DNA of 15,592 nt from Pavlovales sp. CCMP2436 (lineage: Eukaryota > Haptophyta > Pavlovophyceae > Pavlovales). Positions 1-7,902 of the stretch are shown piece after piece. The notes beneath the pieces are model-generated. The model searched no databases, was not told where the DNA came from, and was given only the letters and a program-made list of their open reading frames with translations. The DNA lies in NCBI GenBank assembly GCA_026770615.1, contig MU631733.1, forward strand, positions 1-15,592. The letters are read 5' to 3'. Numbering within the stretch: the first letter of the stretch is position 1; each line of letters starts with the position of its first letter. The position numbers and the translations under genes are program-made.

Positions 1-49
1 AACCGCGGTACCGATGTACCGCGTACAGGACGGTTTCTTTTGTACACCC

Positions 50-77
50 GGGCATTTCGGCACCATGCCAAATGCCC
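50..77. repeat. Short imperfect hairpin
   Basis: GGGCATTT at 50-57 is answered by AAATGCCC at 70-77. With the inner CGGCA/TGCC it forms a 12-bp stem with one bulged C and a small loop. It lies in otherwise featureless GC-rich sequence at the window edge. No function is claimed. Confidence 0.5.
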
Positions 78-112
78 CCGTGCAAAATAATCGCGACCGG
101 TACACGACCGAT

Positions 113-176
113 TTAAAAGTAAAGTAATGAAAGTAAAAGTAAAGTAATGAAAGTAAAAGTAAAGTATTTGGGGGAC
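113..176. repeat. 20-bp tandem repeat
   Basis: The unit GTAATGAAAGTAAAAGTAAA is repeated with almost no divergence over roughly three periods, flanked by partial units. It is a purine-rich minisatellite. A 67-residue open frame starting inside it (147) is a by-product of the repeat and is not called a gene. Confidence 0.8.
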
Positions 177-458
177 GTTCAAAACAAACAAAAAATCAAG
201 TACCTGCCCAGTGGGAGCAAAATGGCCGACTCCCGGTCCCGGTGGCCGGAGCAGCGCGCGGGGACGCCCGCACAGGCTCAAAGTGCCAGCAGGAGGCACA
301 AACGCGCATTGTTTTGTTTAAAAAAAAAGTGGGGTACATACGCAGGGTAAGTGAGAGCCCCCAGCCGCACCCAGACGCGATGCGAAACCCTCCGCAAGCG
401 CAGCGTGGCACTCGAGTCGACTGTGCGCCACGACTCACTGTGAGTGTGTCCGGGCGGG

Positions 459-508
459 ACGACTGTCTGTCAATACCACCCTGACCGGACAGTACGACTG
501 TCTGTCAA
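459..508. repeat. Direct repeat of ACGACTGTCTGTCAA
   Basis: The same 15-mer occurs at 459-473 and 494-508, each preceded by a CCGG- or GGGC-containing segment. A stretch of GAAGGGCCCC repeats follows (about 538-565). The two copies are 35 bp apart. This could be an old small duplication. The rest of 177-600 shows no supportable gene. Confidence 0.5.
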
Positions 509-600
509 GACCCCCCCCCTTCCCGGGCAGGGCCCCCCCGGAAGGGCCCCCGAAGGGCCCCTGGAGGGCACCTCGATGGAGAGCCGAGAGGAGAGAAGAT

Positions 601-900
601 CGCCCGAACACTGATCGGGATAAGCGAGATATTTGCAATATTTTTTCAAATATGACCAGCGAAGATTTTTTCCAATATTTTGCCATATATTCCCATATTC
701 ACAGTGGCAAAAAGAGAGCAATACGTCATATTGCAGCGAACATTTTTTTAAGCATATATTTAACATATATTTAAGGTATATTGGAGCGAAGATTTTTTTC
801 TACATGTATTTGGGCAACGTATCAAAGCAATATACTTGCCATATTTACAGTGGGAGGCCAGCCAATAGAATTTTGCATATATTGGCCAAAAAATAAATAA
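601..900. repeat. AT-rich repeated block upstream of the helicase
   Basis: The motif AGCGAAGATTTTTT occurs at 658-671, 735-749 (AGCGAACATTTTTTT) and 785-799. The companion motif CCATATT(C/T)ACAGTGG occurs near 692-706 and 838-852. The spacing suggests an imperfect repeat of about 130 bp with an internal partial copy. Base composition is sharply AT-rich against the GC-rich gene that starts at 964, so the block probably holds the promoter region. TTTTAAAAA lies at about 940-948, just ahead of the start codon. No gene is seen in it. Confidence 0.55.
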
Positions 901-963
901 AATAATAATAATTATGGGCAAAACACTGACAGCAGCACTTTTAAAAAGTCTCTGACCACGCGG

Positions 964-2868
964 ATGCGGCCGGCCTCGTTCACACGGTCGACCGTGCTCG
1001 CGGGCATGCTGCTCGCCGCCGCGCGCGGGCTCGCCACGGGGCGGGTGCGGCACATTGTTCGGCTATCGGCCCTTGCCACGCCGGCGAGGCCCGCGCGCGC
1101 GGCCGGCGCGCGCATGCTCTCCGGCGGCGAGGCCGCCGTCGAGAGGGGCGCGGTGAGCGACGGTGGCGGCGCATTCGCCGGCGTGCAGCTGCCCGCGGCC
1201 GTGGTCGCCGAGCTCGCGTCGCGCGGCGTCTTGGAGCCGCTGCCAATCCAGCAAGCCTCCATCGCGGCCGTGCTCTCCGGCGAGTCGGTGGTGCTGCACG
1301 CGCCGACGGGTTCGGGCAAGACGCTGTCCTTCATGCTCCCCATCGCACATCGGATGCACGGCCTCGGCGGCCCGCCCCTCGGCCGCGCGCTCGTGCTCGT
1401 GCCGGGCCAGGAACTCGCCACACAGATTGCCGCCGAGGCGCGCGCGCTCTTCGCCGCGTACGCCGAGGCGAGTGGCACTGTGCCGATGCGCGTGGGTCTG
1501 CTCCTCGAGAAAGAGGAGAACATCGGCACGGAGCAGGCGGCCGAGCTCGCCACGTCGGCGCTGCTCGTTGCTACGCCCAACCCGCTCGTCTCGGCGCTGC
1601 GCTCCGAGCGCTTGTCGCCCGTGCTGTTCCTCAACGAACTCGTTGTGTGCGACGAGGTGGACGCGCTGCTGCAGCCGCTGGGCAGGTACGCCATCGTCAA
1701 GGACAAGGAGATGAGGCTGCGCCACCCCATGGCCGCCACGCTCGCGCTCGGCGCGATGGTCGCGCAGCACCTCGGCCCCGCGCCGCAGGGGCGCCAGCTC
1801 GATCGCGAGATCTCCACTGGGGGGCAGCACCGTACCCGCGGCGTGAAGCTCGGCCGCGAAGCCGCCGCCACCTCCGCACCCGGCAAGTCGCGGCGGGAGG
1901 AGGCGTTGGAGGTGGAGTGGGCGCCCCCCTTCCAGCTCGTGGCCCTCTCGGCCACCGTCGGCCGCCCGCTGCGCGACGAGCTGCGGCGGGTGTTGCGCGC
2001 GCCTTCCGTGCACGTTCTTCGCCTGATCACCGACAGCAACAGCCCCGACTTCCCCGCTCCCCACTTCGCCGCGCCGCGGCCGAGCGCGCGCAGCTGGGAG
2101 GGGGGGGAGGGGGAGGGGGAGGAGGAGGAGCGGCCCTTGGCGAACAGCCGCCTCGTGCGCGTGCCGCCCGGCGTGAGCCACGCCTACATCGCGGCGGACT
2201 ACGAGGACCAGTACGACAAGCTCGCGGCCGCCGCGGGCCTGCTCGTCTCGCGGCCGCAGGTGCTGACCTTGCTCTTCCTCCCGCCCGGCCAGTCCGTGCC
2301 GAAGACGGTCGACTTGCTCAAGGAGCTGCTCGGCGACGCGCGCGAGGTGCAAGGACTCTTCGCCGCGCTCGGCGGAGAAGCCCCCGCCCCCGCCCCCGCC
2401 GCCCCCGCCGCGTTCACGGGGGTGGACACGCGGCCCCGCGCAGCGCGCCGGGCCTCGGCGGCGGCGACGAACGCGGGCGGCGCGATGGACGCGGCCGCGA
2501 TGGTTGGCGGGCGCGTGCAGCTGCTCGCGCGGTTGGCGGAGGCGACGGCACGTGGCGAGACGCCGCCCGTCCTCGTCGCCACCGAGGAAGCGGCGCGCGG
2601 GCTCGACTTGCCGGCGGTGGGACTGGTGCTGCTAATGGGGCTGCCGCCCGACTCCGACCGGTACGTGCACCTCGCGGGGCGCACGGGGCGCGCGGGCAGG
2701 CAGGGTTGCGTGCTCTCCGTGGTGGACTACAAGGAGAAGCGGCGCATGCCCGGCTTCGAGGGGCAGCTCGGTCTCCGGTTCAGGCCGATCGGCGACGACG
2801 CGAGCTCCTGGCTGCCCATGGGCATGTCCGGTCCGGGCGACGCCGACCTAACTGCCCAGGCCGACTAA
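964..2868 (+). CDS. DEAD-box-type ATP-dependent RNA helicase, probably organelle-targeted
   Basis: A 634-residue uninterrupted frame with both RecA-like domains of superfamily 2 helicases. Seen: a Q-motif-like LPIQQ (93-97), Walker A APTGSGKT (113-120), motif Ia PGQELA (147-152), Ib TPNPLV (204-209), motif II DEVD (230-233) in place of DEAD, motif III SAT (329-331), motif IV-like VLTLLFLP (433-440), motif V ATEEAARGLD (539-548) and motif VI HLAGRTGRAGR (569-579). Family knowledge: such proteins use ATP to unwind or remodel RNA. The first ~50 residues are rich in Arg, Ala and Ser with few acids, as in a mitochondrial or plastid leader, which supports the start at 964. Low-complexity inserts (Gly/Glu at 379-390, Pro/Ala at 473-483) lengthen the linkers. 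Oddities: DEVD, and Leu where motif VI usually has Arg after His. No intron is visible. Large antisense frames here are composition shadows. Confidence 0.93.
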   Translation: MRPASFTRSTVLAGMLLAAARGLATGRVRHIVRLSALATPARPARAAGARMLSGGEAAVERGAVSDGGGAFAGVQLPAAVVAELASRGVLEPLPIQQASIAAVLSGESVVLHAPTGSGKTLSFMLPIAHRMHGLGGPPLGRALVLVPGQELATQIAAEARALFAAYAEASGTVPMRVGLLLEKEENIGTEQAAELATSALLVATPNPLVSALRSERLSPVLFLNELVVCDEVDALLQPLGRYAIVKDKEMRLRHPMAATLALGAMVAQHLGPAPQGRQLDREISTGGQHRTRGVKLGREAAATSAPGKSRREEALEVEWAPPFQLVALSATVGRPLRDELRRVLRAPSVHVLRLITDSNSPDFPAPHFAAPRPSARSWEGGEGEGEEEERPLANSRLVRVPPGVSHAYIAADYEDQYDKLAAAAGLLVSRPQVLTLLFLPPGQSVPKTVDLLKELLGDAREVQGLFAALGGEAPAPAPAAPAAFTGVDTRPRAARRASAAATNAGGAMDAAAMVGGRVQLLARLAEATARGETPPVLVATEEAARGLDLPAVGLVLLMGLPPDSDRYVHLAGRTGRAGRQGCVLSVVDYKEKRRMPGFEGQLGLRFRPIGDDASSWLPMGMSGPGDADLTAQAD

Positions 2869-3355
2869 GCCCCGCTCGCAGGGTCAGGCGCAGGGACAGT
2901 CTAATGTAATTATATATAATAGTAGTACTTCACCGCCGCGCAGTCTACACTCTACAGATTTGACCGCGCATTAATTGGCATATATTTCTATCGGCGTAGC
3001 GCGTCAGAGCTGCGGCGGAGAGCTAAGACTTAAGACTTCTATTAGTTATAAGAATATTGATATCTGCTCATCGATACGACATAATGATTAGTCCGAATGT
3101 TTTGTCCAAATGTCACACCGCCAGCCAGAACCCCCTCAAGAATTTACAGATGGCGACAAAGTGGCAAGAAGTGAAAGATATGGTCGTGTCCGGCAACTCG
3201 ACGATGCACTTTTTTTCGGTGGTGGTCAAGCAGCTCAGGCAAAGCTGAAAACCTGCTGGAACGGCGGATTCACTTTGCGAAAGGTACGTCTTTATGTCTT
3301 ATGAACCGACGACGATGAGAGGATTCGAGCGGAACAAAAAATATTACTGATATTA
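2869..3355. other. Spacer, no gene seen
   Basis: AT-rich 3' flank of the helicase. The TAATTATATATAATAG stretch just after 2900 may belong to the 3' end of the transcript, but no clear polyadenylation signal is identified. Two overlapping short frames (3057-3248, 3110-3304) show no family features. A short segment near 3116-3137 (CACCGCCAGCCAGAACCCCC) recurs at about 4020-4040, after the cluster of insertions. Confidence 0.5.
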
Positions 3356-3373
3356 GTGATTCAAGCTGGCGTC
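3356..3373 (-). mobile_element. R-family retrotransposon 3' end, copy 1 (very short)
   Basis: Only the terminal segment matching GATTCAAGCTGGCGTC is present, read on the minus strand. It sits just upstream of copies 2 and 3. It shares their 3' boundary but is cut much earlier at the 5' side, as expected from 5' truncation during target-primed reverse transcription. Confidence 0.5.
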
Positions 3374-3393
3374 AATTATATACATTAGTGCAG

Positions 3394-3465
3394 TAACTAC
3401 ATTTATGATAGGGATTCAAGCTGGCGTCTGACTGTTCTAAATGTTGTGCTGGTCTGTAACTATAT
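3394..3465 (-). mobile_element. R-family retrotransposon 3' end, copy 2, with target duplication
   Basis: The insert at 3403-3456 is flanked by TAACTACAT (3394-3402) and TAACTATAT (3457-3465), a 9-bp direct repeat with one mismatch. On the minus strand the insert begins at CAGACCAGCAC and ends at GAATCCCTATCATAA. The frame that is open in the longer copies (ending ...SDASLNPY) is kept here. This is a 5'-truncated insertion about 54 bp long. Confidence 0.65.
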
Positions 3466-3996
3466 ATTACTGATAGGGATTCAAGCTGGCGCCTGGGTCG
3501 AAATCCGAATTAGTGGCGCGATTCCGCACTGGGGAGGGGAAAAGTTGTGGGCGGGACGAAGTAGTAGACATTCTTCACCCTGCGCGCTAAGTACCAACAG
3601 CTGTTGTCAAATAGAGCCCTTCTCGACGGTCGTAGCCCACCTCGTGTGCCTCTCGAGTGCATCTGGGGTCGACCACATGCTAAAGGTAACTAACATTTCC
3701 GATTCTCAGCGCTCTGAAGCGATAAGAAAGTCATGGTTCCCGATGGGGCACAGAGGAGTTAGATGCAAATTCGAAAATGAGGCGCCGCCCCATTCACGAA
3801 TCTGCATCTTACTCCCCTGTGTCTAACCCGGTTCGTGAGTTACTCCGGAGAATTTTCACCGGACTTTTTCGCAATTTTCTCCCGGACTGGCCACTAATTC
3901 GGATTTCGACCCGTCTGACTGTTCTGAATGGTGTGCTGGTCTGAGCGCTTCGTCGCCCATTGCCTGCTGCGTGCCTAAGTCGGCTGCGCTGGCTTG
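3466..3996 (-). mobile_element. R-family copy 3, split by M element A
   Basis: The R sequence runs 3466-3494 and resumes at 3913-3996. The 418 bp between them are M copy A. Across the junction the sequence matches the uninterrupted copies at 12109 and 15541. On the minus strand the distal part encodes a peptide close to that of copy 4 (GTQQAMGDEALRPAHHSEQ here, GTQQAMGDAALRPAKHSEQ there). Such conserved coding points to the C-terminus of a retrotransposon protein rather than a non-coding SINE. Confidence 0.7.
3495..3912. mobile_element. M-family inverted-repeat element, copy A (418 bp)
   Basis: Terminal inverted repeats of 23 bp start GGGTCGAAATCCGAATTAGT (3495-3517) and are matched in reverse complement at 3890-3912. 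The target duplication is GCCT/GTCT (4 bp, one mismatch); R copies 4 and 5 show the empty site GGCGTCTGACTG. The centre holds an imperfect hairpin, 3747-3823, around GGCGCCGCC. There is no transposase frame, so it is non-autonomous. A 126-residue frame across it (3446-3826) is not considered a gene. Confidence 0.9.
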
Positions 3997-4130
3997 ATGA
4001 CACGCGAATTATTAATCATCACCGCCACCCAGAACCCCCCTTCATTATTTATATTAATATAATTAGACGTAACTATGTTCTGGAATAAGATTCATTTTAC
4101 AAAGTTGTAAATAAAACAAATCAATGAGTT

Positions 4131-4550
4131 GGGTCGAACTCCGAATTAGTGGCGCGATTCCGCACTGTGGAGGGGGAAAAGTGGTGGCCGGGTCGAAGAA
4201 GTAGACATCGTTCGCCCCTGCGCGCTAAGTGTCGATAGCTGTTGTCGAATAGAGCCCTCCCCGACAGTCGGAGCCCACCTCGTGTGCCTCTCGTGTGCCT
4301 CTAGGGTCGACAACATACTAATGGTAACTAACATTTCCGATTCTCAGCGTTCGGAAGCGAAAGGAAAGTCTGGCTTCCCGAAGTGGTACCGAACATTTTA
4401 TTGCAGATTCGTGAATGGGGCGCCGCCCCATTCACGAATCTGCAATAAAATGTTCGGTACCACCTCCGGTTCGTGAGTTACTCCGCGGAATTTTCACCGG
4501 ACTTTCTCGCAATTTCCCCCCGGACTGGCCACTAATTCGGATTTCGACCC
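4131..4550. mobile_element. M-family inverted-repeat element, copy B (420 bp)
   Basis: The same 23-bp terminal repeats lie at 4131-4153 and 4528-4550, flanked on both sides by AGTT as an exact 4-bp target duplication. The central hairpin 4383-4463 has perfect 40-bp arms around a single base (4423). That is striking, because the rest of the element differs from copies A and C at many positions. Non-autonomous. The superfamily is not assigned: termini and duplication length alone do not settle it. Confidence 0.92.
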
Positions 4551-4682
4551 AGTTGCTTAAATAATTCTAAATTAATGCATGTCGACGAAAGTTATGAGCT
4601 AAGTTAGTTAGTCACATAACATTTCACAACACGACCCGAGGCCGGTCAGTCAAAAATAAATTCACTGTCAATAGGAGCTCGC
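4551..4682. other. AT-rich spacer, no gene seen
   Basis: Short AT-rich segment between M copy B and the reading frame that ends at 4683. No motif is recognised. Confidence 0.5.
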
Positions 4683-4916
4683 TCATGATGCGCTCTGGTC
4701 GCGCAGCGCGCGCACCATGGCGGCTAGCGAGGCTGCGGGAGCGATGTATGGCGGCAGCCCGAGTTCATGCCTCGCATCATGTATCACCTCTCGCGCACCG
4801 ATCGGCACCGCGCCGCCGCTGAACGCCGCGTCGTGCGTGATGGCCGCGGCCGCCCCCTCGCCGCCCCTCTCGCGCGCGACGGCGCGCAGCTCCTCTGCCA
4901 GCTCGGCCGCGGGCAC
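4683..4916 (-). CDS. C-terminal reading frame of an unrecognised protein
   Basis: From the first Met (4916) the frame gives 78 codons. It also stays open upstream through a segment reading ALRLIISAEARV, so the Met is probably internal. The composition alternates helix-forming Ala/Glu/Arg stretches (AAELAEELRAVARERG) with GAREVIHDARHELGLPPY, more protein-like than the overlapping plus-strand frames. No family is recognised. It ends in ALRDQSAS and a TGA at 4683. It lies 248 bp downstream of the zinc-finger frame on the same strand; whether it is a separate gene, a last exon or a fragment cannot be told from the sequence. Confidence 0.35.
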   Translation of the reverse strand: MPAAELAEELRAVARERGGEGAAAAITHDAAFSGGAVPIGAREVIHDARHELGLPPYIAPAASLAAMVRALRDQSAS

Positions 4917-5163
4917 GCGCGCCTCGGCGCTGATGATCAGCCGGAGCGCGACGGATGCTTTAAATGTGTGCCAGCCGACCCACCCGCCCGCAGCTCTGCC
5001 GCGTCGGCCGTGGCGGCCCTGACGTGAGCCCTGGCAACGTCTCTGTTGTCAACAGCAAGCCAAGACTCGCAGGGGCGCTCGCTGGACAGCCAGCCACGCA
5101 CCAGCTCGCAGCTGAGCGCGCCGTGCTGCGCCGGGCCGCGCTGGGCGGGCCGAAGATCGCGCC

Positions 5164-5705
5164 CTAGTGCGTGCGCTTGCGCTTCTTGGGCGGGTTACTG
5201 TGCATGCGCTTGTGCGTCTTGAGATTGCTGCCAGTAGTGGAGCTGTACCCGCAGCCCGGCTCGTCGCACGGGAACGGCCGCTCGCCGCTGTGCGTGAGGT
5301 TGTGCCTCTTGAGGTTGCCCGCAGTAGTGGCGCTGTACCTGCAGTCCGGCTCGTCGCATGGGAACGGCCACTCACCGCTGTGCGTGCGCTGTGCGTCGTG
5401 AGGCTGCCCACAGTAGTGGCACTGTGCTTGCATCCCAGCTCGTCGCACAGGTACGGCCGCTCGCCGGTGTGTGTGCGCGTGTGCTCCTCGAAATTGCAAG
5501 GAGCCGCCCACCGGGTGCCGCAGCCGACAACGTCGCAGGCGTACGGTTTCTCTGGGTCATGCTCTCGCAGGTGCTCGCGCATCTTTTGCTGCGAGTAGAA
5601 GACCTCGGGGCACACGACAACGGCTCGGTGCAGCGGTGCGTGGGGCAGACATTGCGGTTGCGCGCGTCCTTTGCGTATCTCAGCAACTGCAAGTGCTTGC
5701 GTCAC
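5164..5705 (-). pseudogene. C2H2 zinc-finger protein, frameshifted
   Basis: Five finger units in tandem on the minus strand. The first is degenerate, with CPEVFYSQQKMREHLREH giving the second Cys and both His. Then come YACDVVGC...HTRTH, YLCDELGC...LTTH, FPCDEPDC...HNLTH and FPCDEPGC...HKRMH, joined by TGERPY, SGEWPF and SGERPF linkers and closed by a basic PPKKRKR stretch that could serve nuclear import. Family role: sequence-specific DNA binding in the nucleus. The frame changes at 5389-5390, in the linker between fingers 3 and 4, where one missing base would account for it. A second change near 5612-5625 is needed to give finger 1 its first Cys. Either this is a decayed gene, or there are sequence errors or an unrecognised intron. 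No stop codon falls inside the finger units themselves. Confidence 0.7.
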
Positions 5706-5901
5706 GATGCGCGTGTTGTCGGAGTCGCCTCACGCCCGAGCGGTGAAGGGGGATTTTGATTGCCGTTCGCGTGGTGTGCAGGTTCCGGGCCCTGCTTTCA
5801 GCGCCTGCACTACACGCTTGGCGACGGCGCAGGGGTGAGAAGCTCAGGCCTCTGTTCCTGCCGTCGTCCCTGGGCTCGTATTCGGCGCATGACCTCCTGG
5901 A
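5706..5901. other. Spacer, no gene seen
   Basis: GC-rich sequence 5' of the zinc-finger frame. Overlapping frames on both strands have no recognisable content. The zinc-finger promoter would be expected here, but no element is identified. Confidence 0.4.
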
Positions 5902-5949
5902 GAAGCCCTCCTGGCGAAGCCCTCCCGGTGAAGCCCTACCGGCGAAGCC
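5902..5949. repeat. 14-bp tandem repeat
   Basis: Units GAAGCCCTCCTGGC, GAAGCCCTCCCGGT and GAAGCCCTACCGGC follow one another without spacing, then a partial GAAGCC. The period is not a multiple of three, so this is a minisatellite and not a protein repeat. Confidence 0.75.
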
Positions 5950-6596
5950 GAAGTCCCCATATGACCTGACGAATCCCCATATACCTGGCGAACCTGTGGC
6001 GAATGCGTTCGTCACACGGTAAATTACCCTCATGTGATCTGCGCAAAGGTATCTGCAGTGCTTGCTCCTGGCGCATTGCCGCGACCTGCTCGACGATTGT
6101 GCGCTGGACGCTGAGAATCTGCAGAGTCCTTCGAGGGGAGCACACGTTCACACGGTAATGGGAAATTGGTTAGCTCGCAGGCGCGAATCGAATGGGCTGT
6201 CCGCGTGCGCAAAGGCAGCTTACCCGGCTCCCGAGCACGTACAGGGGATCGCGGGCAATAAGAACGGCGGGTTTTAGGGCTGAGGCTGAGTTTCTTGGCA
6301 AATTACATACAAACAATGGTTAAATTTTGGTTAAAATTACCATTGAAGGGCAAAAAAACGAGGCTCAGTTTCTTAACACGACGGTTTCTTATTGCCCGCG
6401 ATCCCCTGTAGTGGATCATATTGACCGCGAGGGTGTCGTGGTCACACAGAGCGAGATAGTCCTCTTTGGTGATGAGCCCGCTGAAGAGCAGCTGCGCCAC
6501 GTGCTTGATGAAGCCTTGGCGGCCTGAGTGCTTGGAGAAATGGACCAGCGCGAGCAGCACTCCGCCCCTCAAAACGGGTACGCACTGTGCCGCCAT
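5936..6596 (-). pseudogene. Remnant of a two-exon gene interrupted by a D element
   Basis: On the minus strand a frame from ATG at 6596 reads MAAQCVPVLRGGVLLALVHF... with LLFSGLITKEDYLALCDHDT, then DTLAVNMIH at 6411, where the D element begins. Subtracting the element and one TA continues the frame as Y-VLGSR (6239-6224), directly followed by GTAAGC. After 105 nt, CTCTGCAG at 6126-6119 precedes ILSVQRTIVEQVAAMRQEQA, helical and in phase. Inference: two exons with a 105-nt GT-AG intron and a transposon in exon 1. The second frame stays open to about 5936, but its true end is unknown. The protein family is not recognised. The insertion puts element sequence and a shifted frame after MIHY. Confidence 0.4.
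6240..6410. mobile_element. D-family TA-flanked miniature element, copy D1 (171 bp)
   Basis: Bounded by TA on each side, with 23-bp perfect terminal inverted repeats starting CAGGGGATCGCGGGCAATAA. TA target duplication together with CAGGG-type termini is the pattern of Stowaway-like miniature elements mobilised by Tc1/mariner transposases (family knowledge). The inside carries a direct repeat GAGGCT(G/C)AGTTTCTTA at both ends and an AT-rich middle. There is no coding capacity. Confidence 0.9.
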
Positions 6597-6613
6597 TCTC
6601 TAAGTGCGCGAAT

Positions 6614-6847
6614 CACCGTGGCGGTCGTTAGGAAAGTCACCGTGGCGGTGGTTTATATTTATGATACCACCGTGGCGGTAAGTACTTCACCGTGGCCATG
6701 AGATTATTTACCGTGACGACATTTCATGAAGTCCTGGCATTTCATTTGACAAAAGTCGTGGCGGTGGGAGACTTACCATGGCGGTAGAAGAACTACTGTG
6801 GCGGTTCATTCTCTTTGTCGTCACGAGAATGATGAATGCCGTGGCGA
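6614..6847. repeat. Array of degenerate CACCGTGGCGGT repeats
   Basis: The 12-mer CACCGTGGCGGT is exact at 6614, 6638 and 6668. It recurs in degraded form at 6688 (CACCGTGGCCAT), 6709 (TACCGTGACGAC), 6729, 6754 (AGTCGTGGCGGT), 6774 (TACCATGGCGGT), 6794 (TACTGTGGCGGT) and 6836. Steps are mostly 20-25 bp (30 at one place). The spacers differ and are AT-rich. It could be a decayed minisatellite or a cluster of protein-binding sites. No leader or cas-like gene is present and the repeats are not conserved, so it is not a CRISPR array. Confidence 0.7.
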
Positions 6848-7902
6848 GAAAGAAGGCCACCATGCCACCGTGTCACGGAATTCGTGTGTAACTTCTCTTG
6901 CATCGCCTGGTCTTGGCGAGCGGTGGGAAAGCCTTGATTTTTGGTAACCTGGGGGGCTTCGACAAGGGTGGTTGATAAACACATCCAGGCAAACAGACCT
7001 CGGACCCATGCCCATTCGCGTGATACACAGCAACATTGGCTCACACTACAGAGGAACCAAACCACTTATCCCAGGCCAACAACCGCAACCACCTTGGATG
7101 AGGAGAGAGTTTTTTTAAGATAAGTGGAGGATTATTGAGTCACTCCGCCGCCTGGGACTAGACCAGGGATTGGAGATTACCGCCCCACGCGATTAGGCGA
7201 GCTGCGCATTAGCGCGCGTCATTTAAAAAAAATTAGGTACTGGGAATCCAAAAATAGCTTGAGTCCAGAAACAGAGATTCACAGTGGAAATGTCAGCTTC
7301 CGATTCGGAAAGCCGCCGCTCTCACAGCCCTGGTGGAGCCCAGAGGCAGCGAGGTGAGCGGCCACCAGCGGAGGTCCGAAGCACAACTCGCAGAAACATC
7401 TGGACATGTTGCTCGCGTGCTCGCATGCGGCCAGCGGGGCGATCGCTGCTCGCCAACGTTGGTGCATCAGCCCTCTAGGACCGATGCGCGCGTCGAGGCG
7501 AGGCGTGCGGGTGTCCTTGGGCGCGCGCACCGGCGACACGCGCGGCACGGTCGAGAGTATGGGTGGAAATATACGGTCACCGCCTCGCTGGCCCGCGCAG
7601 CGCCTCCCAAGCTCCACGGGAAGGCTGCGGCTGAGGCCCACTTTTCGAGAAACTATCACCCCACCGTTCATCATGTTTCCGATGGAATGAGGTTCTGGTC
7701 CAAGCTCCGAAGTTGTTCCTCGTCCAAATCCGCATCTAAACTTGTCTTCGAGGTTCTACGAGCATACGTCGTGCCTCTAGAGCAATGCAGGAGCGGAACG
7801 CACCAAGAAACGGGGCTCGACCTAAAATCGCAATATATGTTGTGATACAGGCTACTGACATATAATTTCGTCGGTTCATGAAGTAATGGTTTGGGAGTCG
7901 CG
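6848..7902. other. Unassigned stretch with weak coding hints
   Basis: No gene can be supported. At 7284 a frame begins MEMSASDSESRRSHSPGG and meets GAG|GTGAGC at 7351-7359, which could be a 5' exon and splice donor. A 170-codon frame (7333-7845) and an antisense 131-codon frame (7279-7674) overlap it, and none shows a recognisable domain. 7480-7640 is strongly GC-rich and Arg-coding in every frame, which explains the long open frames. Confidence 0.4.

Noticed and set aside
29..39. GACGGTTTCTT as a D-element terminus
   Set aside because: Only 11 bases agree, and the sequence on both sides departs from the D consensus.
912..2352. Antisense frames of 375 and 429 codons over the helicase gene
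   Set aside because: They are shadows of a GC-rich coding strand: Arg/Ala/Gly/Ser-rich with no domain, while the sense frame carries all helicase motifs.
6614..6847. CRISPR array
   Set aside because: Repeats are only 12 bp, degenerate and unevenly spaced, and the setting is eukaryotic with no cas genes.
7248..7266. AGCTTGAGTCC as another R fragment
   Set aside because: An 11-base approximate match without the neighbouring R sequence; likely chance.
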